From: Hymenoscyphus infarciens
Lineage: Eukaryota > Ascomycota > Leotiomycetes > Helotiales > Helotiaceae
Direction: 5' to 3'
Assembly: GCA_001414345.1 (NCBI GenBank)
Contig: LLCB01000029.1
Coordinates: 1 to 64,000 of the forward strand
DNA: 64,000 nt
This document shows, piece after piece, positions 1-11,936 of the stretch (the stretch's first letter is position 1; every line of letters starts with the position of its first letter). Both the position numbers and the translations under genes were made by a program. Under the pieces are notes generated by a model. That model was not told the DNA's origin. It searched no databases and was given only the letters and a program-made list of their open reading frames with translations.

Positions 1-36
1 CCCTACCCCCTACCCCCCTACCCCCCTACCGTACCG
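1..36. repeat. CCCTACC-type simple repeat at the window edge
   Basis: Four tandem, slightly variable units of the form CCCTA plus extra C residues run from the first base. The unit resembles but does not equal the fungal telomere unit CCCTAA, and a normal gene follows within 500 bp, so I call it a C-rich microsatellite. It may continue beyond the window. Confidence 0.6.
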
Positions 37-320
37 TCAGTGCCGTCACTCAATCGGACTCTGCGGCTGTCACAACCCCGCCAAGTTTCTAGGCCAACCA
101 CTCTCTTTTCCTTGGTTCCTCCCTCTCTCCTTCTCTCTTCATTGGTCATCTCATTCAAGCTCAGACCACAAACACGGCATGTGGCGTAGACTAAAGACTT
201 ATTGAAACAGTGAAACAGCTCTAGACGAGGAGATGATGACGTATGGTCTCTTCGCTCATCCCCGGCAGTGCATCGCAATTAGCTGGGGCTAGAACCTTAA
301 TATTGCGGTGCCTCCCAAGG

Positions 321-330
321 TATATAATAC
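321..330 (+). promoter_or_regulatory. TATA box of the GPI-type surface protein gene
   Basis: A TATATAATA stretch lies about 170 bp upstream of the ATG at 492. The presumed 5'UTR after it is CA/CT-rich, contains a (CAGA)n run at about 411-430 and ends in GTCAAC before the ATG, typical of a highly expressed fungal gene. Confidence 0.55.
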
Positions 331-491
331 CGATTGTCCCAGCCGTCTCGTCTCACTGCTTCCCAACGCACTCTCACACCTCCATTTTGTACACCACAAA
401 CCCTCAACTACAGACAGACAGACAGACAGATATCTACAAAAACAACAATCGTACCTTGATTCTATTCTTCACAACACAAACAACCGTCAAC

Positions 492-1053
492 ATGCAATTC
501 AAGAACGTCCTCGTTTTGGCCATCGCCTCTACTGCTGCCGTAAGTTGCCCTCCTCCTACTCTTCAACCCCAACGCCAATTCTAACCATGCCCAGGCCCAA
601 GGAGGCGTCGTCTCTTCCGCCAGCTCCGCAGCAAGCAGCGCTCTTTCCTCCGCAACTCAAGCCTCCTCCGCCTCCTCATCTCTCTCATCTGCTGCTTCCG
701 GAGCATCTTCTCTCTCATCCTCCCTCTCATCTGTCGGCTCATCAGCATCCTCATCTCTCTCCTCCGCCCGAAGCAGCGCCTCAACACTCACCGGCTCCGC
801 TGCTTCATCCGCCTCTTCCTCTCTCAGCTCCGCTGCTTCCGGCGTCTCGAGCAGCCTTAGCTCCAAGGCTTCTTCTGCCTCGGGCAAAACTTCCGTCGTC
901 CCGGTTACGAAGACTACTACTGACTCCAGTGGTGCGACTGTTACTAGCGTGAGCAGCTCTACTAGCGTTTCCACTGGTGGTGTTGCACCAACTGGTGCTA
1001 TCGGTGCCGCTGCTTTGTTCGGTGGTGCGGCTTTCATTGCTGCTCAGATGTAA
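492..1053 (+). CDS. Serine/alanine-rich GPI-anchored cell-surface protein (168 aa)
   Basis: Two exons, 492-539 and 595-1053, are separated by a 55-bp intron (GTAAGT donor, CTAAC branch site at 581-585, CAG acceptor). The product has 168 residues. The first 16 residues (MQFKNVLVLAIASTAA) plus AQG form a signal peptide. The middle is a low-complexity Ser/Ala region of about 100 residues, expected to be heavily O-mannosylated. Then comes a short Thr/Val segment and a hydrophobic C-terminal tail (GAIGAAALFGGAAFIAAQM) after small residues, as in a GPI-attachment signal. This architecture is common in small ascomycete cell-wall proteins, but no enzymatic domain is visible. The single-exon reading from 308 is a wrong frame that runs through the intron. 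The role in the wall is inferred from architecture only. Confidence 0.85.
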
Positions 1054-1779
1054 ATTGATTATGGATTGGGCCTGGCTTTGATGGGAAGGAGGAGTTAATG
1101 TATTGGTAGTGGGTGGAGGGAAGACCGTAATGTAGATATCTGATTGGGACTAATGGGAAATTTGTCCTCTTTCATTGATTGTGTTTTTATGTTCCTTGCG
1201 TGAGAATTTGAGCAATAAGCAGTCTTTTTCATCTTTACATACGGAATATTTCCTGAATCGAACAACCACCAGAGGTTGCAAGTGTTCGTAATTGTAGCCC
1301 CCTGGCACTTTCACTTCTACAATCGTCCCAGCACTTTTGGGAGCACAATGAGAAGATGAACATAATTCAGCTGTGTAGGACAATTACATTGATCTTCCAA
1401 GTTTGAGTTTTGGTCCAACAATCAACCGGGGATGCAGAGCCCTGGGATTTTACTCTTCGCCAGTCACGAATGCCTGCACCGCCTGGCGGAACCATGTCTC
1501 GCTGGGTCTCTTTTCCCATTGAACTGGTAGACAAAGGGGCTCATCTGGTAGAGTCCATTAAACTTTAAAAGTTGGGTTTTATCATCTCCTTCTGAGGGGA
1601 AGGAAATATGCGAACCGGTTTAAATTAACGGAGCACCAGGGGTGGTTATTACTCCGTCGCGCACAGGCCAGAAGGAGTAGAAAACACACCAAAAGTCGGC
1701 TTTGGTTAAATCCTCCAGCCCTTTTGACTAAATCGCCTAATCTCGTTAAATTAGGACATTTTTCGGTCGCGAATACTAT
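1054..1779. other. Intergenic region, no gene seen
   Basis: This stretch is the 3' flank of the surface-protein gene and normal-composition spacer, passing into AT-rich DNA near 1750-1790. The minus-strand reading at 1150-1383 resembles nothing known to me and has no supporting context. Confidence 0.6.
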
Positions 1780-1813
1780 TAGAGTATAAAAGCGTATATT
1801 ATTATTACTAACA

Positions 1814-1920
1814 TAAACTTTAGCTCTAACTCTAACTTATACTCGATCTCTAACTTTAACTTATACTCGATCTCTAACTTTAATCTTAAAACTAGATCGC
1901 TATTTTAAAACTAGATCGCT
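1814..1920. repeat. Degenerate tandem repeats with CTCTAAC and ATCGCTAT units
   Basis: A unit of about 25 bp, with TTATACTCGATCTCTAACTT as its core, occurs twice. It is followed by a doubled unit ending in AAACTAGATCGCTAT. These CTCTAAC motifs are the reverse complement of the GTTAGAG array about 100 bp downstream, so the two together form an imperfect inverted arrangement. Confidence 0.5.
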
Positions 1921-1973
1921 ATCTCTTAGAATAGAGAATTAGTCTTATATATATATATTAAGAGTATCTAATC

Positions 1974-2014
1974 GAGTTAGAGTTAGAGTTAGAGTTAGAG
2001 TTAGAGTTAGAGTG
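1974..2014. repeat. (GTTAGA)n hexamer array
   Basis: Six to seven exact tandem copies of GTTAGA/TTAGAG. The unit differs by one base from the fungal telomere repeat TTAGGG, but that change is not at a CpA site, so RIP of telomeric DNA does not simply explain it. It lies inside the RIP island. Confidence 0.7.
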
Positions 2015-2378
2015 AGATTTATAGAATTTAGTTAAAAGAGCTATATAATTTAGCTAAAGCTTAAAAGTCTCTTACTTTCTCTATAACTAATTATAGAATA
2101 ATATTATAATAAACTTCTTTTAAACTAAGTATTAATTTTTTCTTAACTATTTTAAAAACTTAAAATTCTTTTATACTTTTTTCTATACTAGAGTAGAGTA
2201 TTTTATAGATAGTATAGATGAAATATATATCTTTTAGAGAATTTCTTAGTAGAATATTAGTTTTTGAATTTTATATTATAAGTATAGATATAGATATAAG
2301 TTAAAAGTTAAAAGTTGAAAGTTAGTATTAAAAGTTAGAAAAGAGATATGTTTTTCTTTTCTTATAAAGTTTTATATC

Positions 2379-2426
<48 letters not shown>
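2379..2426. repeat. (ATT)n microsatellite
   Basis: About fifteen consecutive ATT units within the RIP island. This is a simple repeat with no further structure. Confidence 0.85.
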
Positions 2427-2431
<5 letters not shown>

Positions 2432-2678
2432 ATATATATATACTAAATTATAAAGCTATAAAAAGAATAGCTTTTAGTATATTTTTAGTTAATTTTAGTT
2501 TTTATCGTTATATATATAGAGTAATAACTATACTCGGTTAGGTATTCTAGGTATTATAAGCTCGTACGTAAGTATTATCTAGTCTTAAAAATATACTAAA
2601 ATAGACAAATCTAACACTTTTTATTAAATTCTTATTAAATAACTATACTTTATTTTCTTATATAAATATATCTACTAA

Positions 2679-2791
2679 TATTACGTGGAAATAGAGTTAT
2701 ATAACGCTCTATTTCCTCTATATATATAGCAGAGTTTTCACCTCTGAATATAAGGCTCTTTAGAGTGTTTTCAACTTAAAAATACGTTATA
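2679..2791. repeat. Left LTR of the TRIM-like element
   Basis: 113 bp, about 95 percent identical by eye to the copy at 3561-3673. It is preceded by the target duplication ACTAA. Confidence 0.8.
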
Positions 2792-3560
2792 GTTATAAGC
2801 CCGGTTTATACTTATAGTGTACTTTATACTTATAGTATACTCTATAACTTCTACTTATATATTTAATATATTATAACGTATTTAGAACGCTCTCTACTAT
2901 TAGAGTTAGTATAATTAATCTCTTTTTAATACTTACGTTTAACGAGTACTTAGAAGCCTAGCTACGATACTAGTATACCTCTTTAATAGCTTATTCTCAA
3001 CGAGCTTATATAAAGCCCTTCGTAGAAGAGCTTTCCTAACTTCGAATATAAGACTCTCTTAATAAGCGTAAATAAGAACTTTTCTAATAAGTGTAAATAG
3101 AACTCTTCTATAAGATACTCTTAACTTTAAATATAGCGAAAGCTCTACTACGAGTAAGTATTATAAATCAGAAGCTTAGTAGCGTACTAGCTTACTCTAA
3201 GAGGTACTTAAAGATATATTCGAATTCGGAAGCCTAGTACTCTATAAAGCTAGTATATATAAATATAATACTAACTACGAGCTACTATATCTTACGAACG
3301 CTACTCGCTATCTTTACTAAAAAGCTAGAGCTAATAAAGTGCTAGAGTATAAGAGAGGAAGTTAGATAGAATCTAGAAGTAGGACTTTACTCTTAAGAAT
3401 ATTATCTAAGATCGCTATTTAGAAGTCTAAAGTAATATATATAGCTTTATAGATTTCTCTATAGTAGGAATAGAGAGCGATATAGTTAAGGAGTTCTTTT
3501 ATAATCTAGCCTACTATTATTATAAGCCTAGGAAGTTGTCTCTTTTAGACTTAAAAGGTG

Positions 3561-3673
3561 TATTACGCGGAAATAGAGTTATATAACGCTCTATTTCCTC
3601 TATATATATAGCAGAGTTTTTACCTCTAAATATAAGGCTTCTTAGAGCGTTTTTAACTTAAAAATACGTTATA
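3561..3673. repeat. Right LTR of the TRIM-like element
   Basis: 113 bp, followed directly by the second ACTAA. The differences from the left copy are mostly C/T and G/A transitions, as expected after RIP. Confidence 0.8.
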
Positions 3674-3678
3674 ACTAA

Positions 3679-4443
3679 GTATATTAATATAAAAGATCGC
3701 TAGCCTCTCTACTAAAAGACGAATTAGAAGCAAGTCTCGCTTACTTAGAGGACTATAATAGTAGCCTCTTCTCTATTCTCGGATTAGATAGAGCAACTTT
3801 ATAAGAACGCTATTCTATCTAATATACCTATAGCTATATTAGGTACGAGACGAATTCGAATACGCGCGTAAGAGAATACTAAGAAGATAATAGGAAAAGC
3901 TTTATTTTTTATATATAACTAGTGTCTAGAGTCTAAAATAAGTATAGAGGTGAGTTCCTAGCTAAGTATACTCTACTCCGCTATAACGCCTAGAATACCC
4001 GACCGAGTAAGTCTCTCTAGTAAGAAAGTCTTAATCGAGAGTTATAGAGAAGAAATAGAAGAAATAGAAAGATATTTTTGTTTCAGATCTTTTAGAGTAG
4101 TAGAAGAGTTATTATTCTAATATTATTTCTTTTCTTATAGTTCTTAAGTATTAAAGCTTTTGTTTTATAGTTTACTTATTAATTAACTACTTAGTCGTAC
4201 TTGTTTTTACTCTCTTTCTAACCTTAGTACTAAGTTTTATTAATATTTAATAGCTTACTTATACTTGGTTTTAGACTCTAATATTTATATAGCTTACTAG
4301 TTAATTAATAGATTAGTCCGACTTGTTTTTAGGCTCTAATATTTATATACTTTACTAGTAAAATTAGTAGCTTACTAGGTAAAATACTTACTAGGCGTAG
4401 TATCTTCTAAACGTCTCTTAGCTCGTTACTACTTTTTAGTACG
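3679..4443. other. RIP-mutated spacer between two retroelements
   Basis: AT-rich, CA-depleted sequence between the TRIM-like element and the Copia element. No LTR, terminal inverted repeat or coding relic could be recognised. It is probably part of an older repeat into which the others inserted. Confidence 0.5.
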
Positions 4444-4448
4444 CTTTT

Positions 4449-4620
4449 TGTTAGTATATATATTTAAGAGGTAAATAGCAATTCGGATTAGTATATATAA
4501 GTATACGTATACTCGCTTAGAGGCTACTTAAGTAGGCATCGTAGCTAGCTTTACTCGGTATATATAAACGATAATATAACTCTTTTTATATCGCTTTTAT
4601 AACTATAAGTTATACTAATA
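4449..4620 (+). repeat. 5' LTR of the Copia element
   Basis: 172 bp beginning TGTTAG and ending ACTAATA, where the 3' copy ends ACTAACA, so the terminal CA became TA. It differs from the 3' LTR at roughly nine positions, mostly transitions. Confidence 0.88.
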
Positions 4621-7600
4621 CTAATTAGTAGACGTATAGATTAGATTAGATACTTAGTTACTTTATATATTTCTATTATAGACATACTTATATAAAAGTA
4701 AACTCGATATCACTAGTAGACTCCTCTTCTTAGATCGTGGTTCCTTCTACTATTTAAATTTACAATAATATACTATAAACGCTTCTTAATATAAGAAGTA
4801 CTGATTACTAATACCGACCTTCTAACGTTATTCTAATAACTTCCTTAATCTTCTATTATTCTCTAAGATAATTTATACTCTCTAAAACACTTATTTACTT
4901 AAAACCTGAATTCTCTTTTACCTACTAAGTAAAGTATAAATAGACTTTCGATAATATATAAATTTATCTATAATATCTATAATATCTATAATATAATAGA
5001 TATACTAATACTAATTCCAACGATTTTAAAAGCTTTAACTTTAGTACTAAAATAGGCTCTAAAGCTAGTACTAAAGCTAAAGTTAATATAGATAGAAGAG
5101 ACGATTTTTGCTACTAAAAGAGAAGAAGAGTATACTAAAGAAAAGAATAAAGACCTTCTTCTTTAAAACGAATTTTAAGTAGACTTTAAAGAATAGGATT
5201 AAGATAAATTTGCTAAGATCTACTAATCTACGAATACTAAGTTATAATAAACGCTTTAAAGAAGAGGTATATAGGTTAAGATAAATAGGTATAAAATGCT
5301 TATATCTTAGACACTATATAACACTACTACTAAGGTTAACTAAACTAAGTAGTTAGATAAAGAATTAAAAGCTATAGTATTAGAAAGAGATACTAGTAGT
5401 AGAGTCTTTAGATCTTGTTATAAATATATACTAGAATACGCTAAAAGATAATAAAAGCTATAATAATAATAACTATAACCTCTATAACCTCTATAATAAT
5501 AACCTTAAGCTAAAAATATTACTTGAAACACTTGATCTAAGATAAAGGCTAGAGACGAAGCTTTATAGACATCTATTATATAATAATAATAATAACTGAC
5601 ATTGTTATAATAACCGACACCTTTAATAACTTTAATCTTATTAACTAAAAGAAAAGACTTAAGCGATCCGGCATAATCTCTAATCTAACTTTTAAGTCTA
5701 CTAAAAGATAACTAGACCTCCTTCTTTATATTCTATTAATTTAGCGAAGATACTAGTAGTAACGATTTCGACGATGTCTCCGAGTATCTAGAACATAATT
5801 AGTAATAGAATAATCCTAGTAGAAGACTACTAGTATAGATAAATATAGTATATTTTAAACTAGAGTTAACTTTATAAAATTCTTAAAAGAGTTAAGACTA
5901 CTTACGTATATTAGGTATACTTATAAAAGTATATAAGAACGATTAAAAGTATAGTAGAAAAGAAGATAACTTTATAATTAAAGTTATAATATTTAAAGAT
6001 ATATATAAGAGAAGTAGAGTATTACTAGCGATTTACTCTCTTACCATTCCTACTATACTAAAAGGTAATGCTTTAAATTACTTTTATACTATACTTTTTA
6101 ACGAAAATAATAATTAATCTTTTAAAGTTTTATTTATATCTATATAATAATACTTCAAAGATAAACTTTATAAAAGAGGCTAATTATCTAAGTAGAATAA
6201 CATTGATTTATAAGAGATAATTCAAGTATCTAGAGTATTAATATTATAGTCTTTTAAGAATATATTATTAAGACTTAATTTACTAAGATTTTCCCTTCTT
6301 ATAGACTTTTATACTAATAGTTAGTTTTTAAATAAGCTAATTTTAGTATATAAAAAGGTCCTAGATTATACTATTATAATATTAACCTTACTCTAAGATC
6401 TGTTGATTTCTAATACTATTACTCTTCTACGAAGTTTGATCTAATCCTATATAAAAGTCTATCTAGAGATAGTTATAAATAAAACTATAATAACTAAGAA
6501 GTACTTCTATAAGAGCGAATAATATAGTAGTATAAATAAATTTAGTAGTATAGATTAATATAAGAAGAAGAGGATATATTATATATATAGAAAAGACGAT
6601 TATTTATCTTAGAATTATAGTTAAAAAGAGTAGGACCGTTACTTTACTAAATAGACTAATAAGAATTCTAGATACTTTAAAGAGAAGCGAGATAGGTATA
6701 CTAGAAAAGTATATAATATAAATATAGTATATACTTAGAGTACCTAGAAGGAGGAGATATTAGAGACTCTTTATACTATCGCTTTATTAAAAGAAGATAG
6801 TTACTTATTAGATACTAGTTTAGATAAAGAAGTTATCTATTATAATATTACTTCTATAGGATTTATCAACGATTTAAATACTAAATAACTTACTACAAAT
6901 TTAATAAGTTTAGTATAAAGATACGTTATTAATAGATATATTCTATAAAACTCGAATAACCTAAATAATACTTCTAATGTTATATACGAATTTATAAAGG
7001 AAGTGTTTATAATAATAGCTAAAAGATATATAAAAGAGAACTTCTTTAGCATAATAATCAATACTAGAGTAGCTCGAAAGTTAAGTATAGGATATAACTA
7101 ATATCTTACGTATATTAGACTTATTAAAAGCGTTCTAATTAATAAAGATATAAAGGGTTAATTTAATATCTAGTTTAGTAAGAGATATACTCTATCTTTA
7201 GAATTAATAATAATTAATATACTAATTAGAAAAGCTAAATTCTATATAGTATAATCTAATACCTCTTTTATCCTTTATATTAATAATATAGATAACCTAA
7301 ATATTACTCTAAATAATCTTTAAAATATACTTATCTAAGAAAATAAGAAAGAGATAGAAGTTAAGAGGTTCTCTATTATATAATAATTTAGATACCCTTT
7401 TCTACTTTAGAATAAAGCTATATATAACTTTATATAGGAGTATCTAACCTTTCTTATAGATATTAATATTTAAAGACTTTATAGATAATTTAGCTACTTA
7501 TTAGTACTAAGATTATAACGTGTACTAGAAAGAGCCGAGTATTATATTAACTAAGATATTCTTTAACATCTTACTAAATTCTACGAATACTATTAAAAGT

Positions 7601-10506
7601 ATAGAAGTTTACTAGGCTAGTTTAAGTTTACTCTTTATAATAACTTTAAATTTAATTATAGTATTTTAATTAATACTTTCTTCCTTAATAAGTAGATAGT
7701 CTTATACTATATAGATAAAGTAATAAGATATTAAGTAGGTGACTTTTTACTAAATATAAAAGCAATAACTATATAAGAGGTCTTCTAAAGATATTAGATT
7801 AATATATATCTTAGACTCTCTAACTATATTATTATAAATACTAGGATAAACTTTATTAGAAAGGACTTATATACTTCGCTACTAGAATAGATACTATAGT
7901 AAAAACTATACTAGTTAAGGTATATAATTTAATTAGTATAGTAGAATAATACTATAGACTAATTTAATAGGTATATGATATTATATATAAATAAGAGTCT
8001 TATCTCTTATAAAGTTTAGCACTTTAAATAGCCTTTAAAGCAATTAATAATATAGTAGGACTAAATAGTCTAGTTCTTACTCTATTAGTATATAGAGTAT
8101 ATACTTGAATAACTGTAAATAACGTACCTTTATAACCGATTTCTATAAGGTTAGAGACTTATAAGAAGGCTACTTAAGAAGTATAAAAGTAGATTATATC
8201 TTACTAAGTTAAAGAAGCTCTTAATATATAAAATAGACTAATTAACCGAGTTAAGAACTTGCTCTTAAATTTAGACGTTTTAGTATAAAGAGAGTATATA
8301 AAGTCTTAGATAAGACCTTTTATCTTTTAAGGAATCGAGAATAAGGACTATATTATAGTACTACTAAGTAGTCTTATAAAGTTTCGATTTATAGTTATAA
8401 AGCTATACTTTATTAAAACTTCTAAAACTTCTAGAATAGCACTAGTAACTAAGGAAGTTTCTAGTATAGCATCGTCTAAAATAATACTATAACCTTATAA
8501 AAAAGAGAGAACTTAACTCTATAAAAAAGAGGGAACTTTTAAGTAATAGAGTAGATAAGATATTAAATAACATTCACCTTCCTCTCGATACCGACTTCGA
8601 TAGTTATAAATCCGCTAAAACACTGATGTTCTAGAAACTATACTAGAACCTCTCTAGAAGCGCGGATATAGATAGCTCCGAAAGTATCTAAGACCTCTGA
8701 ATAGGTCTTTCGAAGTGTTATTCTAATAGTTAGATACTTTTATAGAACTATATTACTCTTAAAGATATTAGAACTTTTCTTACTAATTTAAGTAAACCTT
8801 ATAATGTCGAAGTATTTATAGCTAATAATAGTATAATATATATTAAATTATAATAAAAAGAGATTAATAGATTAACTAATTAAGATGTTTTTAAGATTAT
8901 TACCTAGAAGGAGTTACCTTCTAATACTAGAATATTTAGATTATACTTTATAGATAATATTAAATTTAAGAGTATAGTACTTACTTTTATAAAGTTAAGA
9001 TTAGTTATCTAAGTATATAATAATACTAGAAAGTTGTTAGTACTTACCTAGGCGCCTACTATTTAGAGAGTAAGCTAGAGAATAATCCTTATACTTATTA
9101 TAATACTTCTAAGCTTATAAGTATTTATTTAAGATATTACTTAAGTGTATATATAATCGTTAACCGACTTAAATTAGAAATTCTTTATATACTCTCTTAA
9201 AGGTTATCTCTAATAGAAAGATATATTTTTTAAGGTAATTAGACTACTATATAGTATTCTAGAAGCTAGTAATCACTAGTTTATAACGTACTATAAATAC
9301 TATATTATAAGGCTTATAATAGAATAATTAACTTTCGACCTCTATCTTTTATATACTAAGTTATACTAGTACGACGAGTAAGTAAAGTTAGATACTTCTT
9401 TTAGTATAGTAGGCTTTTAAACTAATAATACTCTTATACTCGCTAATAACGCTTTTACTAATAAAGAAGAGCTTACTATTAACAAAGCTAGATTTATGTC
9501 TAAGGAGAGAGAAGAGCTTACTATTAACTATCTAATTAAATTTAATAGAGAGCTAATTACTAAGTATTATAATAGCTCTATATCTCTTACTTAGGATTAT
9601 ATAAAATACTTAGATTTAGTATAAAAGGCTCTATCTAAGATATCTAATATAAAAGAGATATTACGTATAGTAGATACTAAAGATTAATATATTATATAAC
9701 GTGTTAGAGAGGTATACTTAGCTACGATATCCTAGCCTAAGGCTACTTTTAACTTATTATATACTGTCTAAACTATCGATTCTTAAAATAACGATATTTT
9801 ACTCCTTAATAAGCGAATTTAATAGTAAATTAATACTCTCTTAAGAGGACTTAAATTCGTTAAATTAGATAAATCTTCTCTAAAGTTATATGCTTTTACT
9901 AACGGATTATTTACTAATAATAAGAACTTATTATTATAAATCAGTTACGTTATTACTCTTATAGATAAAGATAATAATACTAACATCTTATATTAGTCTT
10001 CTACTAAATATAAGAGAGTTACTCGTAGTGTTTTAGTATTAGAATTATATATAATAAGCTCTAGATTTAACGCTACGGCTTTAATAAAATCGACTTTCGA
10101 AAGCATTTTAGGATTTAAGATACTACTTATAGTATATACTAATTCGAAGTCTATTTATAAATATATAGCTAAATTAGATATAACTAAGAAGAAGCGACTA
10201 ATGATTAACGTTATATACCTATAAGAAGCGTATAAATTAAGAGAGATTAATAAGATTAAATAGATTAATAGTAAGAGTAATCCTATAGATACTATAACTA
10301 AAAAAAGTTACTATAATGCCCTATAAAAGTTAATCGATACTAATAAGCTAGATATTAACTTTATAGAATAGGTAGAACGAAATAAGAGACTAAAATAGAG
10401 CCTCCTTATTAGTCGAGGATAGAGAATAGAGAGCTCTAATTAGTTAGATCAGATATATGATTTTTAATGGTTTTAAGTAACTTCTGTTATTTTAAAGAAG
10501 TACTAG

Positions 10507-10678
10507 TGTTAGTATATATATTTAAGAGGTAAATAGCGATTCGGATTAGTATACGTAGGTATACGTACACTCGCTTAGAGGCTACTTAAGTAGGCATCGT
10601 AGCTAGCTTTACTCGGTATATACGAACGATAATATAACTCTTTTTACATCGCTTTTATAACCATAAGTTATACTAACA
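10507..10678 (+). repeat. 3' LTR of the Copia element
   Basis: 172 bp with intact TG and CA ends, followed by the target duplication CTTTT. It carries fewer RIP-type changes than the 5' LTR, for example several CG or CA sites that are TA in the 5' copy. Confidence 0.88.
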
Positions 10679-11030
10679 CTTTTAGTATTAAAACTAAGCA
10701 AAAACCACTTATATATCTACTTTTATTCTTATAATTAATTAATAACTATAATATAAAATAGTAAAGAAACACCGAAGATCTAAAGGTCGCTAAGCCTCTA
10801 AACGAAAGACTTCTCGACGTAAGGTCCTAGTTTAGTAGTATACTATTATTATTAGTAGAAGTAGATAGAATACTAATAAGTAAGAGTTACTTCTTTAGAT
10901 ATAAGATAACCTAGATTATATATCTATTTCAAAGAGTAGTATTAGAGACCTTAGTTTCTATTACTTTTTATATAATAACACTTAATTTTATATAATATAT
11001 ATATAGTAGAGGTGAAAAAAGAGGGTTATG

Positions 11031-11936
11031 TTCAAGCGAGATACTAAGCTAAAAATTAGCTAAGGACGCTTAGAAAATACTAGACCGAGTAGAGGCTGAA
11101 AATGAGTATAGCTTACCGGCCATCTGTTAATTTACTCACGACCTTTCGAGTTCGAGTGACATAAAATTTGCTATCTTTGTTGACATTTATAACAAATGAT
11201 GACTTTCGCGTGAGATGAATGGAGGGATTTGCTTCAGCAAAAAATAATTCTTAGACAGTTGGTGTTATAATAGACCTAAGGGGGTTTTCATTTAGTAGCA
11301 GTCTAAATGTGGTAATATAAGACTTCTTATTATAAGAGAAGCCTCGAATAACTACGAATATTGCGCAAGAGTTTTTAGAAGAATCAGGAAAAGAGTTTCC
11401 GGTTCTCTAAGAGCTTCTCGAATAATACTTTCAATTATCCTAGACTATTTCGCATAGTCGAAGTAAACGGAGGAGTCTCTAGAGTAATACCAACGTCTCT
11501 TACGATTTACCGGTAGGGAAAGAAGTCTTGTTCTGAATAAAAAGCTTTGGTGGGCTGTTGAACGAGGTGGAAGTGAACAAACAAGGTTCTCCGAGATTGA
11601 AGAGTACCTAAGATTTAAGCTGCTTGGATCATTGTTATAATAGTAGTTTCAATACTCAAGTGCATGTCAAATAAAAAGTTCATTCCAAGTGAGCTACAGA
11701 CTTGAATCACGGAACATCCTTTCTCAAGGTTGACACAAGTGTTGAGTTTGATATTGTTTATTTGTTATATATACTTACTACTATCTACCATAATTCAGAA
11801 CAATGTCCTCGTTTCCCATGCTTCCATTCTCAACCCCATTTAACTCCTCTCAAATGACTCTTTCTTTCTCAAGCACAAGGACAATCCCAATCGCAGCACT
11901 TGCTCTCAGAACCTCCTTCCCACCTTCCCTGTCCAA
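11031..11936. other. Intergenic region, no gene seen
   Basis: Normal-composition DNA resumes here. A patch at about 11330-11500 with GAATA and CTTCTC motifs may be a short RIP-affected repeat relic. The end of the interval is the 3' flank of the minus-strand gene that stops at 11937. Confidence 0.5.

Larger units (their letters stand above)
2679..3673. mobile_element. Non-autonomous LTR retrotransposon (TRIM-like, 995 bp), RIP-mutated
   Basis: Two 113-bp direct repeats, 2679-2791 and 3561-3673, differ by only a few transitions and enclose about 770 bp without recognisable coding capacity. Both are flanked on the outside by the same 5-bp target duplication, ACTAA (2674-2678 and 3674-3678). 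The repeat ends read TATTACG and CGTTATA. If RIP changed TG to TA and CA to TA, the ancestral ends would be the canonical TG and CA of LTRs. Each LTR also contains a 10-bp inverted repeat (GGAAATAGAG/CTCTATTTCC). The last bases before the second LTR (AAAAGGTG) may be a polypurine tract. Size and emptiness fit a TRIM or a strongly deleted element. Confidence 0.8.
4449..10678 (+). mobile_element. Full-length Ty1/Copia LTR retrotransposon, inactivated by RIP (6230 bp)
   Basis: The element has two 172-bp LTRs and a perfect 5-bp target duplication, CTTTT, at 4444-4448 and 10679-10683. Conceptual translation of the plus strand, broken by many stops, shows Copia-type polyprotein pieces in the usual order: a gag-like segment (about 5860-6480), a degenerate zinc-knuckle region (about 6570-6640), a protease/linker (about 6780-7330), an integrase core (about 7500-8000), reverse transcriptase (about 8790-9850) and RNase H (about 9890-10390). 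Nearly every stop is TAA or TAG in a TA-rich context, consistent with RIP. No frame is long enough to be expressed. The integrase-before-reverse-transcriptase order separates it from Gypsy elements. Confidence 0.88.
1780..11030. repeat. RIP-degraded AT-rich transposon island
   Basis: About 9.2 kb of very AT-rich sequence with abrupt edges against normal DNA. CA and TG dinucleotides are nearly absent, TA is greatly over-represented and CG is retained. This is the pattern left by repeat-induced point mutation (C to T at CpA). No open gene survives. The identifiable contents are a 995-bp LTR element, a full-length Copia element, tandem TTAGAG and ATT arrays, and flanking stretches (about 1780-2673, 3679-4443 and 10684-11030) that are probably older, unrecognisable repeats. 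Confidence 0.9.

Noticed and set aside
1..36. Telomere end
   Set aside because: The unit is CCCTACC with variable C number rather than a constant CCCTAA, and an ordinary gene with a promoter follows at once.
308..952. 214-codon proline/serine-rich open frame
   Set aside because: It is an alternative frame of the spliced surface-protein gene and runs through its promoter and intron.
6840..7061. 73-codon minus-strand frame in the AT-rich island
   Set aside because: It lies antisense within the RIP-mutated Copia protease/linker region; AT-rich hydrophobic residues give a false membrane-protein look.
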